64,000 nt of DNA from Noviluteimonas caseinilytica (GCF_018406605.1 NZ_AP024545.1:1-64000); one strand, 5' to 3'; numbered from the stretch's first letter, positions 1 to 8,883 are shown. Numbers and translations: made by a program. The notes: a model not told the origin generated them from the sequence alone.

Positions 1-644
1 TTCGACCCGCGCTCGCCCGCCACGGTGGAGAACCGCACGAACACCGGCGTGATCTTGCCGGCTTCCTGGAACGGCGCCGCGCGCGTGAGGTCGGTCAACG
101 CGTCGTAGCACTCGAAGAAGCCGTGCGCACCGGAGCCGCGCGCATGCACGATGCGTTCGGGGATGCGCTCGTGGTCGAAGTGCGTGATCTTCTCGCGGAG
201 GATGAAGTCCTTCAGCAACGCGGGCCCGCGCAAGCCGGCCTTCAGCGAATGCTGGTTGTCGGCGATCGGCACGCCGTGGTTGGTGGTGAGGCGTTGGCCT
301 TCGGCATCCACGCGCACGCGCGACAGCGGATCCACCGTGGGATTGGCGCCGGGCGCCGGCGCGTTGCCGACCTTGTCGTTGGCGTTGCGTTCGCTGAGCG
401 TGCTGCCGCTGACCAGGCGCGATGCCACGTCGACGTGCGCGCCTTCCGGCGGTGCGGTCGCGTTGTCGCGTCCATATTCCAGCGGCTTGTTGCGGTTGAA
501 GGGGAATGCAGCGGCGGTGGCCTGGACGTCTGCGTCCTGCTGCGCGGGCAGCGGTGTGCCGGCGGCGCGTGCGTTCGGGTTCTTTTTCGCCTTCGAGGGC
601 GCTTGCTTCGCGACGGACTTGCCCGTCCCCTTCTTCGTTGCCAT
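1..644 (-). CDS. katE: Catalase, N-terminal part (cut by window edge)
   Basis: Haem catalase that dismutates hydrogen peroxide to water and oxygen. Translation from the ATG at 644 gives a Lys/Ala-rich leader (MATKKGTGKSVAKQ), then a typical catalase N-terminal arm. The active-site stretch FDHERIPERIVHARG carries the distal histidine, and VRFSTVAGERGS follows just before the window edge. The long extension ahead of the core, about 110 residues before the FDHERIPE block, suggests the large-subunit HPII/KatE type rather than a small-subunit catalase; this cannot be confirmed without the C-terminal domain, which lies outside. The gene is partial only because of the window boundary. Confidence 0.93.
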   Translation of the reverse strand, partial: MATKKGTGKSVAKQAPSKAKKNPNARAAGTPLPAQQDADVQATAAAFPFNRNKPLEYGRDNATAPPEGAHVDVASRLVSGSTLSERNANDKVGNAPAPGANPTVDPLSRVRVDAEGQRLTTNHGVPIADNQHSLKAGLRGPALLKDFILREKITHFDHERIPERIVHARGSGAHGFFECYDALTDLTRAAPFQEAGKITPVFVRFSTVAGERGS

Positions 645-745
645 TCGGGCGCTCCTGTGCGATTGAAGCCGCATGGTGCGCACGAAGGCCGTGCACGCCC
701 GATCATGGGCGCGCACGGCAGAGCTTGCGGATTACTGCATGCCGG

Positions 746-1198
746 TTACTTCAGGACGAGCTCGCGCAGCAGTTCGTCCCCGAGCAGCGTGCGCATCACG
801 GTGCGCTTGCCGCTGGCTTCGTCGGCCTGCCGCGGATTCATCTTCGTCACTTTCTCGGCGATGGGGTCCATCTTCTTCGCCATGTCGTCGAGCATCGCCA
901 TGTTCGGATACGTCACCACCAGGTACAGGTCGGCTTCGTTCGGGTTGTGCGCCTGCGCCGAGTACACGCGGTAGTCGAGCACGTAGCCCGCCTTCTTCGC
1001 TTCCTCCATCACGCCCTTCCAGTTCTTCTGCAGGTACGCCATGTAGTTCTCGAACTGGCCGTCGACGACCTTGATCGATGAAACGTTGGTCACCGGTCCT
1101 TCGGTGTAGGCACGTTCCTGCGCGAAGGCAGGCGCGGCCAGGCTGCACAGCGACAGCAACGCGCACAGCGCGAGGGTCCAGCGGGTGCGGGAATGCAT
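746..1198 (-). CDS. Small secreted protein of unknown function
   Basis: 150-residue protein with a clear Sec signal peptide at residues 1-27 (basic MHSRTR start, LALCALLSLCSLAAP core, AFA cleavage site). The mature part is soluble and charged, with an FENYMAYLQKNWKGVMEEAKKAGYVLDYRVY stretch resembling ABM/dimeric alpha-beta-barrel proteins in spacing, so it may be a periplasmic member of such a fold. No catalytic residues are recognisable. The ATG at 1198 was chosen over an upstream in-frame start because it begins the signal peptide. It lies downstream of the catalase start, on the same strand. Confidence 0.8.
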   Translation of the reverse strand: MHSRTRWTLALCALLSLCSLAAPAFAQERAYTEGPVTNVSSIKVVDGQFENYMAYLQKNWKGVMEEAKKAGYVLDYRVYSAQAHNPNEADLYLVVTYPNMAMLDDMAKKMDPIAEKVTKMNPRQADEASGKRTVMRTLLGDELLRELVLK

Positions 1199-1331
1199 GG
1201 GGCTCTCCGGTGATGCCGCCGGGAACGGCGGCTTGCACATCGCTGAACGCGCGTGCACGCGCGGGAAGGACAGCCGCTTGCGACCGGCCGTCGGATCGAT
1301 GGCGCGCACGGGAACGCCGAACTCTGCGGTA

Positions 1332-1523
1332 TCAGTCGCGCAGGATCGAGCGCAGGTTCGCGAGTTTCAGGCGGGCGTCGAAGGTGAGCGACAGCCCTGC
1401 ATCGCAGCGCTCCACCAGGCCCATCCGTTCCAGTTGCGCCACGTGTTCGTCGCCGGGGACCACGCCCGCTTCCAGCGCTTCCAGGACGACGAGGGTATCG
1501 ATGTCGAAGTCACGGGATTTCAT
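1332..1523 (-). CDS. Small hypothetical protein, possible winged-helix fold
   Basis: 63 residues from the ATG at 1523 (MKSRDFDIDTLVVLEALEAG). The pattern of short helices (VLEALEAGVVPGDEHVAQLERMGLVER) followed by a strand-like segment (LSLTFDARLKLANLR) resembles a minimal winged helix, but no family is recognised. An in-frame ATG at 1601 would extend it to 89 residues; that extension looks less gene-like and neither start has a strong ribosome binding site. Confidence 0.5.
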   Translation of the reverse strand: MKSRDFDIDTLVVLEALEAGVVPGDEHVAQLERMGLVERCDAGLSLTFDARLKLANLRSILRD

Positions 1524-1666
1524 AACGCGATCAAGGATATCGGCCCGGGTCGTGAAGGGTTCGTTGAAGGGATTGGCCCCATTGCGCATGCCTTCATCCA
1601 CCGGCGCCGGGGGCGCATCATCGGCGCCTCGTCGCGCAGCCGCGCGGTCCGACAGGAGCGTCCCCC

Positions 1667-2155
1667 ATGCAGGCCAGTTTCCAGCGCATCTCGCCCTTCC
1701 TGTGGTTCGACACCCAAGCCGAGGAGGCCGCGCAGCAGTACACGGCCCTGTTCGCGAATTCGAAGATCACGGACACCCAGCGCTATTCGAAGGAAGCCGA
1801 ACAGGCTTCCGGCAAGCCGGCGGGCTCGGTGATGACGGTGGCGTTCGAACTGGACGGGCAGAAGTTCGTCGCGATCAACGGCGGGCCGCACTTCAAGTTC
1901 TCCGAAGCGGTGTCGTTCGTCATCAACTGCAGGACGCAGGAAGAGATCGACCACTTCTGGGACGGCCTGTCCGACGGCGGCGATCCGGCCGCGCAGATGT
2001 GCGGCTGGCTGAAGGACCGCTTCGGCGTGTCGTGGCAGGTGGTGCCCGCAGAACTCGGCGCGCTGCTGTCGAAGAACGGCGGCGCCGCCATGCAGGCGCT
2101 GATGCAGATGAAGAAGCTCGACCTGGCCACGCTGCGCGCAGCCGCGGGCGCCTGA
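1667..2155 (+). CDS. VOC superfamily protein, PhnB-like
   Basis: 162-residue protein of the glyoxalase/VOC fold, PhnB or 3-demethylubiquinone methyltransferase-like subgroup. Diagnostic features are the opening ISPFLWFDTQAEEAAQQY, the central INGGPHFKFSEAVSFVINC, and the acidic EEIDHFWDGLSDGG block ahead of a CGWLKDRFGVSWQVVP segment. Members are usually of unknown substrate. AGGAG at about 10 bases upstream supports the ATG. A second, more distant PhnB-like protein is encoded at 4.8 kb. Confidence 0.9.
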   Translation: MQASFQRISPFLWFDTQAEEAAQQYTALFANSKITDTQRYSKEAEQASGKPAGSVMTVAFELDGQKFVAINGGPHFKFSEAVSFVINCRTQEEIDHFWDGLSDGGDPAAQMCGWLKDRFGVSWQVVPAELGALLSKNGGAAMQALMQMKKLDLATLRAAAGA

Positions 2156-2165
2156 CGCCCGCGCG

Positions 2166-3368
2166 TTACGTCGCCGCGGTCACCACCGCGGCGTCCATCG
2201 GCATGCGGAACTCGAACCGCGTGCCGTCGTCCGCGCTGGATTGCACGGTCAAGGTGCCGCCGTGTGCGCGCGCGATTTCCGCGGCGATGTACAGGCCGAG
2301 GCCCAACCCGCCCTGCCCGTCGCCGGGCGCCACGCGCACGTAGGGCTGGAACAGGCGCGCGCGATCGGCATCCGCGATCGGGGTGCCCGTGTTGGCGACC
2401 GACACGACGAGGACGTTTTCGACGATGTCCGCCGCCACGTCGATCGGCGAGGCCTGCGCCCCGTGCGTGGCCGCGTTGACGAGCAGGTTGGCGAGCAACT
2501 GCGACAGGCGCCGGCGATCGCACAGCACGTCCTGGTCCAGCGTCAACGCCGCGCGGATCGCGTGCGAGGGATGGCCGCCGCGCACTTCCTCGACCACCTG
2601 CGCGAACGATGCCTCCAGTTCGCCGTCGCGCACCAGCGCGACCGGGATGCCTTCGCCGAGGCGGCTGCGCGCCAGGTCCAGCAAGTCGTCGATCAATCCC
2701 GTCATGCGTTCGCAACTGCGCGCCATGCGCTGCACCTGGCCCTGCCATTGCGCATCCAGCGGCGCAAGCGAAAGCATGTGCGTGCCGACGGTGAGCGACA
2801 TCAGCGGGCTGCGCAGGTCGTGGCCCAGGATCGCGATGAACTGTTCGCGCCAGTGCGCCAGCGCTTCGGCATCCACCAGCGCGGCTTCGGTGGCGTGCAT
2901 GCGCTCGTCCTGTTCCAGTTGCGCTGCGATGAGGTCGGTGCACAACTGGAAGGTTTCGAGGATCGTCGGATCGTCGAGCTTCGCCGGCTGCGGGTCGATC
3001 GCGCACAGCGTGCCGAAGAAGGTCCCGTCGCGACGGAAGATCGGCACCGAGATGTAACTCTCCAGCCCGTAGATGCGCGGCGTGTGGTGCTGCGACCAGT
3101 GCGGGTCCGCGCTGGCGTGGCCGAAGATCACCGGCTCGCGGTGCTGGCGGATCTCGTTGCAGATGGTGGTCCCGAGTTCCAGCGCACCGCCGGGCTTGAG
3201 GCCGAAGTCGATCTCGTCGTGCACCGCGCACGCGATCCACTCCGTATCGGTGACCCGGGCGACCGCCGTGAAGCGCATGCCGGTGGCGCGCGCGACGACG
3301 CGCAGGATCTTGTCGACGGCAGGCAAGCGGGCGATCGCGTCGAGATCGTCCTGGCGGGTACGGGGCAT
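2166..3368 (-). CDS. GAF-domain sensor histidine kinase
   Basis: Cytosolic sensor kinase, 400 residues from the ATG at 3368 (an ATG at 3431 adds 21 basic residues). The N-terminal GAF domain (about residues 20-150) contains the typical SVPIFRRDGTFFGTLCAID motif. It is followed by a HisKA dimerisation domain with the H-box FIAILGHDLRSPL, whose His is the autophosphorylation site, and a HATPase domain with an N-box (LANLLVNAATHG) and the G-box GGLGLGLYIAAEIARAHGG. There are no membrane segments, so the input is probably a small intracellular ligand or redox cue. It is divergent from a single-domain response regulator at 3511, its likely partner. Confidence 0.92.
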   Translation of the reverse strand: MPRTRQDDLDAIARLPAVDKILRVVARATGMRFTAVARVTDTEWIACAVHDEIDFGLKPGGALELGTTICNEIRQHREPVIFGHASADPHWSQHHTPRIYGLESYISVPIFRRDGTFFGTLCAIDPQPAKLDDPTILETFQLCTDLIAAQLEQDERMHATEAALVDAEALAHWREQFIAILGHDLRSPLMSLTVGTHMLSLAPLDAQWQGQVQRMARSCERMTGLIDDLLDLARSRLGEGIPVALVRDGELEASFAQVVEEVRGGHPSHAIRAALTLDQDVLCDRRRLSQLLANLLVNAATHGAQASPIDVAADIVENVLVVSVANTGTPIADADRARLFQPYVRVAPGDGQGGLGLGLYIAAEIARAHGGTLTVQSSADDGTRFEFRMPMDAAVVTAAT

Positions 3369-3510
3369 GGGGGTCTTCGGACGGCGGCGGCGGGCCTGCA
3401 CAGCGTACGCGCTCGCGCGCGGCGATTTCATCCCGAATTCACCGCCCCGGCTCGACCGTGGCCGATGAATAGCCGTCCGCCCCGCGAACGGCCCCCGTCA
3501 AGGACCGACC

Positions 3511-3951
3511 ATGATCAGCGCCGCCGACATCCTTTCCGCCCGCATCCTCGTCGTGGACGACGACGCCGACGCCGCGCACGCATTGGAGGCCGTGCTCACC
3601 TCCGCGGGCCATCGCGGCGTGACGGTCGCGACCGATCCGCGCACCGTCGTCGCGCTGCATCGCGAGCACGACTTCGACGCGATCCTGCTCGACGTGCTGA
3701 TGCCCGGCATGGACGGCTTCGAAGTGATGGAAGCGCTCAAGCCCTACGAGCGCGACGGCTACCTGCCGGTGATCGCGTTGACCGGCGAGCCGGGCCATCG
3801 CACCCGCGCCCTGCGCGTGGGCGCCAAGGATTTCCTGCGCAAGCCCTTCGATCCCGAAGAGCTGCTGCTGCGCGTGCGCAACCTGGTCGAGGTGCGCCTG
3901 CTCTACAAGGAGCGTGCGCACATCGCCCCGGCCGTGCACGCCGCGGCCTGA
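3511..3951 (+). CDS. Single-domain response regulator
   Basis: 146-residue CheY-like receiver with no output domain. The acidic pocket VVDDDAD, the phospho-acceptor Asp61 (AILLDVLMPGMDGF), Thr91 (IALTGEP) and Lys111 (FLRKPFD) are all present, so it should be phosphorylatable. AAGGA sits 9 bases ahead of the ATG. It is transcribed divergently from the GAF kinase, which is the obvious phosphodonor, and lies 5 bases ahead of the Nudix gene, so the two are probably co-transcribed. Output would be through protein contact or phosphorelay. Confidence 0.93.
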   Translation: MISAADILSARILVVDDDADAAHALEAVLTSAGHRGVTVATDPRTVVALHREHDFDAILLDVLMPGMDGFEVMEALKPYERDGYLPVIALTGEPGHRTRALRVGAKDFLRKPFDPEELLLRVRNLVEVRLLYKERAHIAPAVHAAA

Positions 3952-3956
3952 GCCGC

Positions 3957-4418
3957 ATGCCGCAGGCCAGCTGCGGGTTGTTGCTGTACCGGCGCGACGC
4001 CGACGCCTTGCGCGTGCTCATCGTGCATCCGGGCGGCCCGTATTGGCGGCTGCGCGACGTGGGGGCATGGTCGATCCCGAAAGGCCTCTCGCAACCGGGC
4101 GAATCGGCGGAAGACACGGCGCTGCGCGAATTCGCCGAAGAACTCGGCACGCCGGTGGCGGGCCGCCTGCAATCGCTCGGCAGCATCCGCCAGCGCGGCG
4201 GCAAGCACGTGGAGGCGTTCGCGCTGGAAGGCGACTTCGACGTCGACACGGTGGACAGCAACCTTTTCGACCTGGAATGGCCGCCGGGCACGGGCCACAT
4301 GCAGCGTTATCCGGAAGTCGACCGCGCCGCGTGGTGCACGTTGCTGGAAGCGCGCGCGAAGCTGTTGCCGGCGCAGGTGGAATTCCTGGATCGGTTGAAC
4401 GTGCTGCTGGCGGGTTGA
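3957..4418 (+). CDS. Nudix hydrolase
   Basis: 153-residue Nudix protein. The Nudix box spans residues 43-65 and fits G-x5-E-x7-REUxEExGU exactly (GLSQPGE, then REFAEELGT). The architecture, a single domain beginning SCGLLLYRR and ending in a helical tail, resembles small NTP/(di)nucleoside polyphosphate hydrolases (MutT/Ap4A type). The GAWSIPKG segment immediately ahead of the box is common in the Ap4A/diphosphoinositol group. The substrate cannot be fixed from sequence. It starts 5 bases after the response regulator stop. Confidence 0.9.
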   Translation: MPQASCGLLLYRRDADALRVLIVHPGGPYWRLRDVGAWSIPKGLSQPGESAEDTALREFAEELGTPVAGRLQSLGSIRQRGGKHVEAFALEGDFDVDTVDSNLFDLEWPPGTGHMQRYPEVDRAAWCTLLEARAKLLPAQVEFLDRLNVLLAG

Positions 4419-4419
4419 G

Positions 4420-4686
4420 TCAACGCAGCTGGCTGTCCTTGCTGCCCCGCCGGTTGTAGCCCGCGAATCCGGCCTCTTCCGCATCCACCGCTTCCTGGCA
4501 CGGCACGCACAGGCGCACGCCGGGCACGGCCTCGCGGCGCGCCTCGGGGATCGTGGCGCCGCATTCCTCGCACGCTTCCAGCGACGGCCCCTTCGGCAAG
4601 CGGCTGCGGATGCGCTGGATGCCGTCTTTCACGGTCGCATCGATCTGTTCGTTGACGGCGTTGTCGTTGGCCCAGCCGGTCGCCAT
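4420..4686 (-). CDS. DksA/TraR-type C4 zinc finger protein
   Basis: 88-residue protein of the DksA/TraR zinc-finger family, similar in size to E. coli YbiI. Four zinc-ligand cysteines are visible: CEECGATIPEARREA (Cys39, Cys42) and CVPCQEA (Cys60, Cys63). The long coiled coil of true DksA, which enters the RNA polymerase secondary channel, is missing. A role like DksA's is therefore doubtful; it is better described as a small zinc-finger protein of unknown target. It converges with the Nudix gene, one base apart. Confidence 0.88.
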   Translation of the reverse strand: MATGWANDNAVNEQIDATVKDGIQRIRSRLPKGPSLEACEECGATIPEARREAVPGVRLCVPCQEAVDAEEAGFAGYNRRGSKDSQLR

Positions 4687-4820
4687 GGGATGCCTCCGGT
4701 TCCTGCTTTGCAGAGCTTGAGGATGGGGCCGTGCAGGCGGTGTTCAAAGGGGGCCACCGATGACCGCCGCATAACGCGCGCCGTCGCATCCTCCGCGGCT
4801 TCCCCCACCGGAGCATGCGC

Positions 4821-5309
4821 ATGGCCGCCAAGGATTTCATTCCCCAGGGTTACCACACGCTGACGCCGTCGGTCGTCGTGAATGACGCGGCCAAGGCAAT
4901 GCAGTTCTACACCGACGCGTTCGGCGCGAAGGAAAACTATCGCCTGCCGATGGGCGACAAGATCGCGCACGCGGAGATGGAGATCGAAGGCTCGCGCTTC
5001 ATGCTGTCCGACGAGATGCCGGACTGGGGCGCGCTGTCGCCGACTTCGCGCGGCGGATCCACGGGGTCGATGATGGTGTACGTGCCCGACGTCGATGCGT
5101 CGATCGATCGCGCGACCAAGGCCGGCGCGAAGATCGTGCAACCGCCGGAAGACCAGTTCTGGGGCGATCGCACCGGCGCGGTGCAGGATCCCTTCGGGCA
5201 CAAGTGGATGTTCAGCACGCACAAGGAAGACGTGGCGCCGGACGAGATGGAGCGCCGCGGCAAGCAGTGGGTGCAGGACATGCAGAAGCGCGGCGGGGCG
5301 ACGCAGTAA
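4821..5309 (+). CDS. VOC superfamily protein, PhnB-like
   Basis: 162-residue glyoxalase-fold protein. The opening QGYHTLTPSVVVNDAAKAMQFYTDAFGAKE is the standard first beta-alpha-beta unit of PhnB-like VOC proteins. The second unit is MMVYVPDVDASIDRATKAGAK, and the closing DRTGAVQDPFGHKWMFSTH carries the typical DPFGH metal-site-like signature. A C-terminal helix (DEMERRGKQWVQDMQK) completes it. The function is unknown in this subgroup. A start at 4815 (two residues longer) is equally possible. Confidence 0.9.
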   Translation: MAAKDFIPQGYHTLTPSVVVNDAAKAMQFYTDAFGAKENYRLPMGDKIAHAEMEIEGSRFMLSDEMPDWGALSPTSRGGSTGSMMVYVPDVDASIDRATKAGAKIVQPPEDQFWGDRTGAVQDPFGHKWMFSTHKEDVAPDEMERRGKQWVQDMQKRGGATQ

Positions 5310-5425
5310 TGGCCTCGTCGCGCGCAGGGACGCGCGCTTGAAGGCGTCGAGCTGATCGGCTGGATCGTTTCGGCGATCCTCGTCGCAATAGCGCATCAAC
5401 CACCTCCGGCACGGCGCTCCGCCGC

Positions 5426-5527
5426 GATGAGGGCGATAGGTCCTTGCCCGGCGCGTTCCGCTGTCCCTGCTCCAAGCACCGGCCGTGCGCCATCCATGGC
5501 GCACTTCAAGGACCTATCGCCCTCATC
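5426..5527. repeat. Inverted repeat with 20-bp perfect arms
   Basis: The 20-mer at 5426-5445 (GATGAGGGCGATAGGTCCTT) is exactly reverse-complemented at 5508-5527, with about 62 bases between. It could form a long-looped stem or mark the ends of a small decayed repeat element. Confidence 0.8.
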
Positions 5528-5597
5528 ACGTCGAAGCGCTTCGCGACCGGAGCGTTGCGACGCTGCGTAGGGGTAGCGCCTTGCACCGCATCGGTGG

Positions 5598-5931
5598 GTT
5601 GCTGGCGAACAGCTGCACTCGGACGGACGGCGCACTGCACGCCCAGCCAATCCCGCTCCGCTGCCTCGCCATCCATGGCTGCGAGCATCGGCGCCGCCCA
5701 TCCATGGGCGGCGGGATTGGCTCGGCGTGCGGTGCGCCTCACCGATACGTTGCTTTCTGCAACTTCGGTTGCGAAAGCTAAAGCGCGACGTCGCTGCTTT
5801 CCTTCCTAATGTGTGGAAGGCACAGACTTGGACAGGCGCCCCGCCTGCCAGAGAGCAGTGAGGCATTTCAGATGCGAGGGCTCGAGGTGGGCGGCGCGCC
5901 GTCCATCGGAGCAGATGTGTTCGCCAGCAAC
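5598..5931. repeat. Pair of degenerate 36-bp inverted repeats
   Basis: The plus-strand stretch 5598-5633 and the minus-strand stretch 5931-5896 share a 14-base start (GTTGCTGGCGAACA) and a 9-base end (GGACGGCGC) at identical spacing. An inner inverted pair, AGCCAATCCCGC at 5645-5656 and GCGGGATTGGCT at 5711-5722, lies between them. This nested symmetry looks like a repeat element, not a gene. Confidence 0.7.
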
Positions 5932-6005
5932 TGTCCGCTGCGGTGCATGGGTCTACGCAGGCGTGTTGGCGAAAACAAAACCGCGACGAGATCCGACGCG
6001 TCACG

Positions 6006-6056
6006 TCGCACAGTCTTTTCTGCCGCGTTGCTCTTGCGGCAGAAAAGACTGTGCGA
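6006..6056. repeat. Perfect 21-bp stem hairpin (REP-like)
   Basis: Arms 6006-6026 and 6036-6056 are exact reverse complements (TCGCACAGTCTTTTCTGCCGC on the left) around a 9-base loop. There is no T-tract after the stem, so it is more likely an extragenic palindrome than a terminator. Confidence 0.88.
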
Positions 6057-6084
6057 TGGGGCGTGGCGGAGCGCCAGTCTGGGT

Positions 6085-6104
6085 GTCCCCGCCTTCGCGG
6101 GGAC
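6085..6104. repeat. Short REP hairpin of the CCCCGC-GCGGGG type
   Basis: GTCCCCGC / CTTC / GCGGGGAC, a perfect 8-bp stem with a 4-base loop. The same kind of element occurs at 11735-11750, as expected of a dispersed extragenic palindrome family in this genome. Confidence 0.8.
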
Positions 6105-6272
6105 AACGCCCGTGCCAAATCCGTGACCAATGGCATATGCAACGCATTTCTTTGCATCGAATCCACCCTACCGCTTAAACCCTCCGCCACACCCTCACAT
6201 CCTTCCCTCGTCCGCGGGCTGCACCACGCGCCCGTGCTTTGGCAGTCTTTGCGTCCTTCGAGGGGAAACCGA

Positions 6273-8339
6273 ATGCAATCGTCGTCCGTGCGTCGCCTGG
6301 TGTTGAGTGCAGCGCTGCTGCCGTTGTCCATCTCCCTCGCGCTCGCGCAGGAACCGAACGTCCCCGGCGAGAAAGAAGGCGCGCGCACCTACCTGCCCGC
6401 CGACTTCGCGCGCTTCTCCCCCAACAACGCGCTGGACATGCTCGAACAAGTGCCCGGCTTCGTGATCCGCGAAGCCGTGCAGGAACGCGGCCTCGGCCAG
6501 GCCACCGGCAACGTGCTGCTCAACGGACAACGCCTGTCCGGCAAATCCAACGACGTGCTCGGGCAACTCGGGCGCATCCCCGCGGCCAACGTGGTGCGCA
6601 TCGAAATCCGCGACGGCGCCACGATGGACATCCCCGGGCTCGCGGGCCAGGTGGCCAACGTGATCACCAAGGCCGAAGGCATCAGCGGCCAGTGGGAATG
6701 GCGCCCCGACGTCCGCAAGTACTACACCGACCCGCAATACACGCGCGGCAACGTGTCGGTCAGCGGCACCGCGGGCCGCGTCGACTGGACCGTGGGCCTG
6801 ACCAACAACGGCAACCACAGCGGCGCCGGCGGCCCCACCGTGATCTACAACGCCGACGGCACCGTGCGCGAACGCCGCAACGAAGAATGGACCGGCGAAT
6901 CGGATTCGCCCACCTTCAGCACGCAGCTCGGCTACAACGGCGCCGAAGGCCAGAAGGGCAACTTCAACGGCCGCGTGCAGCACGTGTACTTCGACTACAT
7001 CGAAGAAGGCGTGCGCGCCGGCAATCCGTTCATCCCCGATCGCTTCCGCACCATCAATTCGGAAGAAGGCGGACACAACTACGAATTGAGCGGCGACTAC
7101 GAGTTCGGCTTCGGCAAGGGCCGCCTGAAGTTCATCGGGCTCGACAGCTTCACGCATTCGCCGACGTCCGACACCGTGGTCGACGATTACTTCGACGCCA
7201 CGCCCAGCGACGGCGCCCGCTTCGCACGCACCGGCGACCAGGAGGAGCGCATCGCGCGCGCCGAATATCGCTGGAAAGCGCACGGCGACTGGCAGGTGTC
7301 CACCGAATACGCGTTCAACAGCCTGGACAGCGTCGCCAACCTGTACGTGCTCGATGGCACCACCGGCGCGTTCCTCGCCGTGCCCCTGCCCGGCGGCACG
7401 GCCACGGTGCAGGAAGACCGCTACGAAGTGATGGGCAGCTACGGTCGCGCGCTCACGCCGGCGCTGGCGTTGCAGGTCAACGTGGGCGGCGAGTATTCGA
7501 AGATCGAGCAGGTGGGCGCGGGCGGACTGACGCGGTCGTTCCGCCGGCCGAAGGGCCAGGTGTCGCTGGCCTGGCAGGCCTCGCCGAAGATGGACTGGAA
7601 CTTCAAGCTCGAACGCCGCGTGGGCCAGCTGGATTTCTACGACTTCCTCGCCAACGTCAACCTCACCAACGGCCAGTCGAACGCGGGCAACGCCGAACTC
7701 GTGCCGCCGCAGACGTGGGAGCTCTCCGCCGAAGGCCACGAGAAACTCGGCAAGTGGGGCTCGACCACGTTGCGCCTGTACGCGCAGCGCATCGATGACA
7801 TCGTCGACACGATCCCGATCGGCGAATTCGGCGAAAGCCCCGGCAACATCGACCGCGCCACGATCTACGGCTTCGAGTGGAAGAGCACGATCAACCTCGA
7901 TCCCATCGGCTGGACGGGCGCGAAGATCGACGCCACCTGGCAGATGGAGGAAAGCGAGGTCAAGGATCCGCTCACCGGCGAGAACCGCCCGATCAGCAAC
8001 AACCTGCAATCCTTCGCCGACGTCTCGCTGCGCCACGACATCCCCGGCACGCAGTGGGCCTGGGGCGGCGACGTCAACTATTCCTACTACGAACTCGACT
8101 ACCGGCTCACCGAAGTGGGCCGGCAGTGGGAAGGCCCCGTCTGGGGGAACCTCTTCATCGAGAACAAGGACGTCTTCGGCATGACCGTGCGCTTCACCGC
8201 GGGCAACCTCGGCGATGCGATGTCGATGTGGGACCGCACCGTGTACGTCGACCGGCGCACCGGGCCGGTCGACTTCCACGAGATGCGCAACCGCCGCATC
8301 GGGCCGATCTACTCGCTCACGGTGAGCGGGAAGTTCTGA
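6273..8339 (+). CDS. TonB-dependent receptor (plug and beta-barrel)
   Basis: 688-residue outer-membrane protein. It has a signal peptide at residues 1-22 (MQSSSVRRLVLSAALLPLSISLALA). The TonB plug is at about 45-140 (NALDMLEQVPGFVIRE, VLLNGQRLSGKSND, ANVVRIEIRDGAT). The rest is a long barrel of alternating aromatic strands ending in SLTVSGKF, with the terminal Phe needed for outer-membrane assembly. No classical TonB box is obvious, and there is no N-terminal carboxypeptidase-like extension. AGGGGA stands 8 bases ahead of the ATG. The ligand is unknown; no adjacent siderophore or sugar genes are present. Confidence 0.92.
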   Translation: MQSSSVRRLVLSAALLPLSISLALAQEPNVPGEKEGARTYLPADFARFSPNNALDMLEQVPGFVIREAVQERGLGQATGNVLLNGQRLSGKSNDVLGQLGRIPAANVVRIEIRDGATMDIPGLAGQVANVITKAEGISGQWEWRPDVRKYYTDPQYTRGNVSVSGTAGRVDWTVGLTNNGNHSGAGGPTVIYNADGTVRERRNEEWTGESDSPTFSTQLGYNGAEGQKGNFNGRVQHVYFDYIEEGVRAGNPFIPDRFRTINSEEGGHNYELSGDYEFGFGKGRLKFIGLDSFTHSPTSDTVVDDYFDATPSDGARFARTGDQEERIARAEYRWKAHGDWQVSTEYAFNSLDSVANLYVLDGTTGAFLAVPLPGGTATVQEDRYEVMGSYGRALTPALALQVNVGGEYSKIEQVGAGGLTRSFRRPKGQVSLAWQASPKMDWNFKLERRVGQLDFYDFLANVNLTNGQSNAGNAELVPPQTWELSAEGHEKLGKWGSTTLRLYAQRIDDIVDTIPIGEFGESPGNIDRATIYGFEWKSTINLDPIGWTGAKIDATWQMEESEVKDPLTGENRPISNNLQSFADVSLRHDIPGTQWAWGGDVNYSYYELDYRLTEVGRQWEGPVWGNLFIENKDVFGMTVRFTAGNLGDAMSMWDRTVYVDRRTGPVDFHEMRNRRIGPIYSLTVSGKF

Positions 8340-8345
8340 CGCGGC

Positions 8346-8702
8346 TCAGCAGCCTTCGGACATGTCGGCGATCTGGCGCACTTCGCATTCCACGTCCCAC
8401 TCGTCGCCGTGGACGTCGAGGAAGCGCTTGGTCATCGCGTTGATCTCGTCCATCGACGCCGCTTCCAGGATCGCGTAGCCGCCCACGACTTCCTTGGTTT
8501 CGGTGAACGGACCGTCGGTGCGGCTGAACTTGCCGTGGTTGTTGCGCATGCGGAAGCCTTCGGACGACGCGCGCAGGCCCGCGGTGTCGATGAGCGCGCC
8601 CTTGGCGGTCATCTCCTGCATGAGCGCACCCATGTCCTGCATGAGCTTTTCGCTGGGACGCTGGCCGGTTTCCTTGACGCGGACGAGGGAAAGGAAGCGC
8701 AT
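8346..8702 (-). CDS. YciI-like / DGPF domain protein
   Basis: 118-residue protein of the YCII-related (DGPF) family, named for the motif seen here as SRTDGPFTETKEVVGGYAILEA. The fold is a dimeric alpha-beta barrel; in the genome context of other bacteria these often accompany ECF sigma factors, but none is next to it here. Start ATG at 8702 (MRFLSLVRVKETGQRPS). Convergent with the TonB receptor gene. Confidence 0.9.
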   Translation of the reverse strand: MRFLSLVRVKETGQRPSEKLMQDMGALMQEMTAKGALIDTAGLRASSEGFRMRNNHGKFSRTDGPFTETKEVVGGYAILEAASMDEINAMTKRFLDVHGDEWDVECEVRQIADMSEGC

Positions 8703-8883
8703 GGTGGATCTCCTGTTGGTTGGGGATGAGGCCGCGAATGCCGCCTTCCCCCTGACCGACGAACGGGGATGGCGGGGATCGACATCCGCGGAAATCTTTT
8801 TTTCGCGGCGGATGCACGAAGGATCGGCTTGTAGCGCCCGGGCCGGCCGCCTATCAAGGAGCCCCCTCGCCCGGAGCCCGCCC

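Larger units (their letters stand above)
5310..6272. other. 963-bp gene-free region rich in inverted repeats
   Basis: No convincing coding sequence on either strand; the open frames here have atypical, Cys/Ser/Arg-rich composition and no start signals. The region holds several inverted repeats and hairpins, listed separately. Its right end (6130-6272) is lower in GC and is the leader of the TonB receptor gene. Confidence 0.7.

Noticed and set aside
5396..6388. Minus-strand open frame over the gene-free region
   Set aside because: Composition is Ser/Arg/Cys-rich without motif or start signal, and it overlaps the TonB receptor leader.
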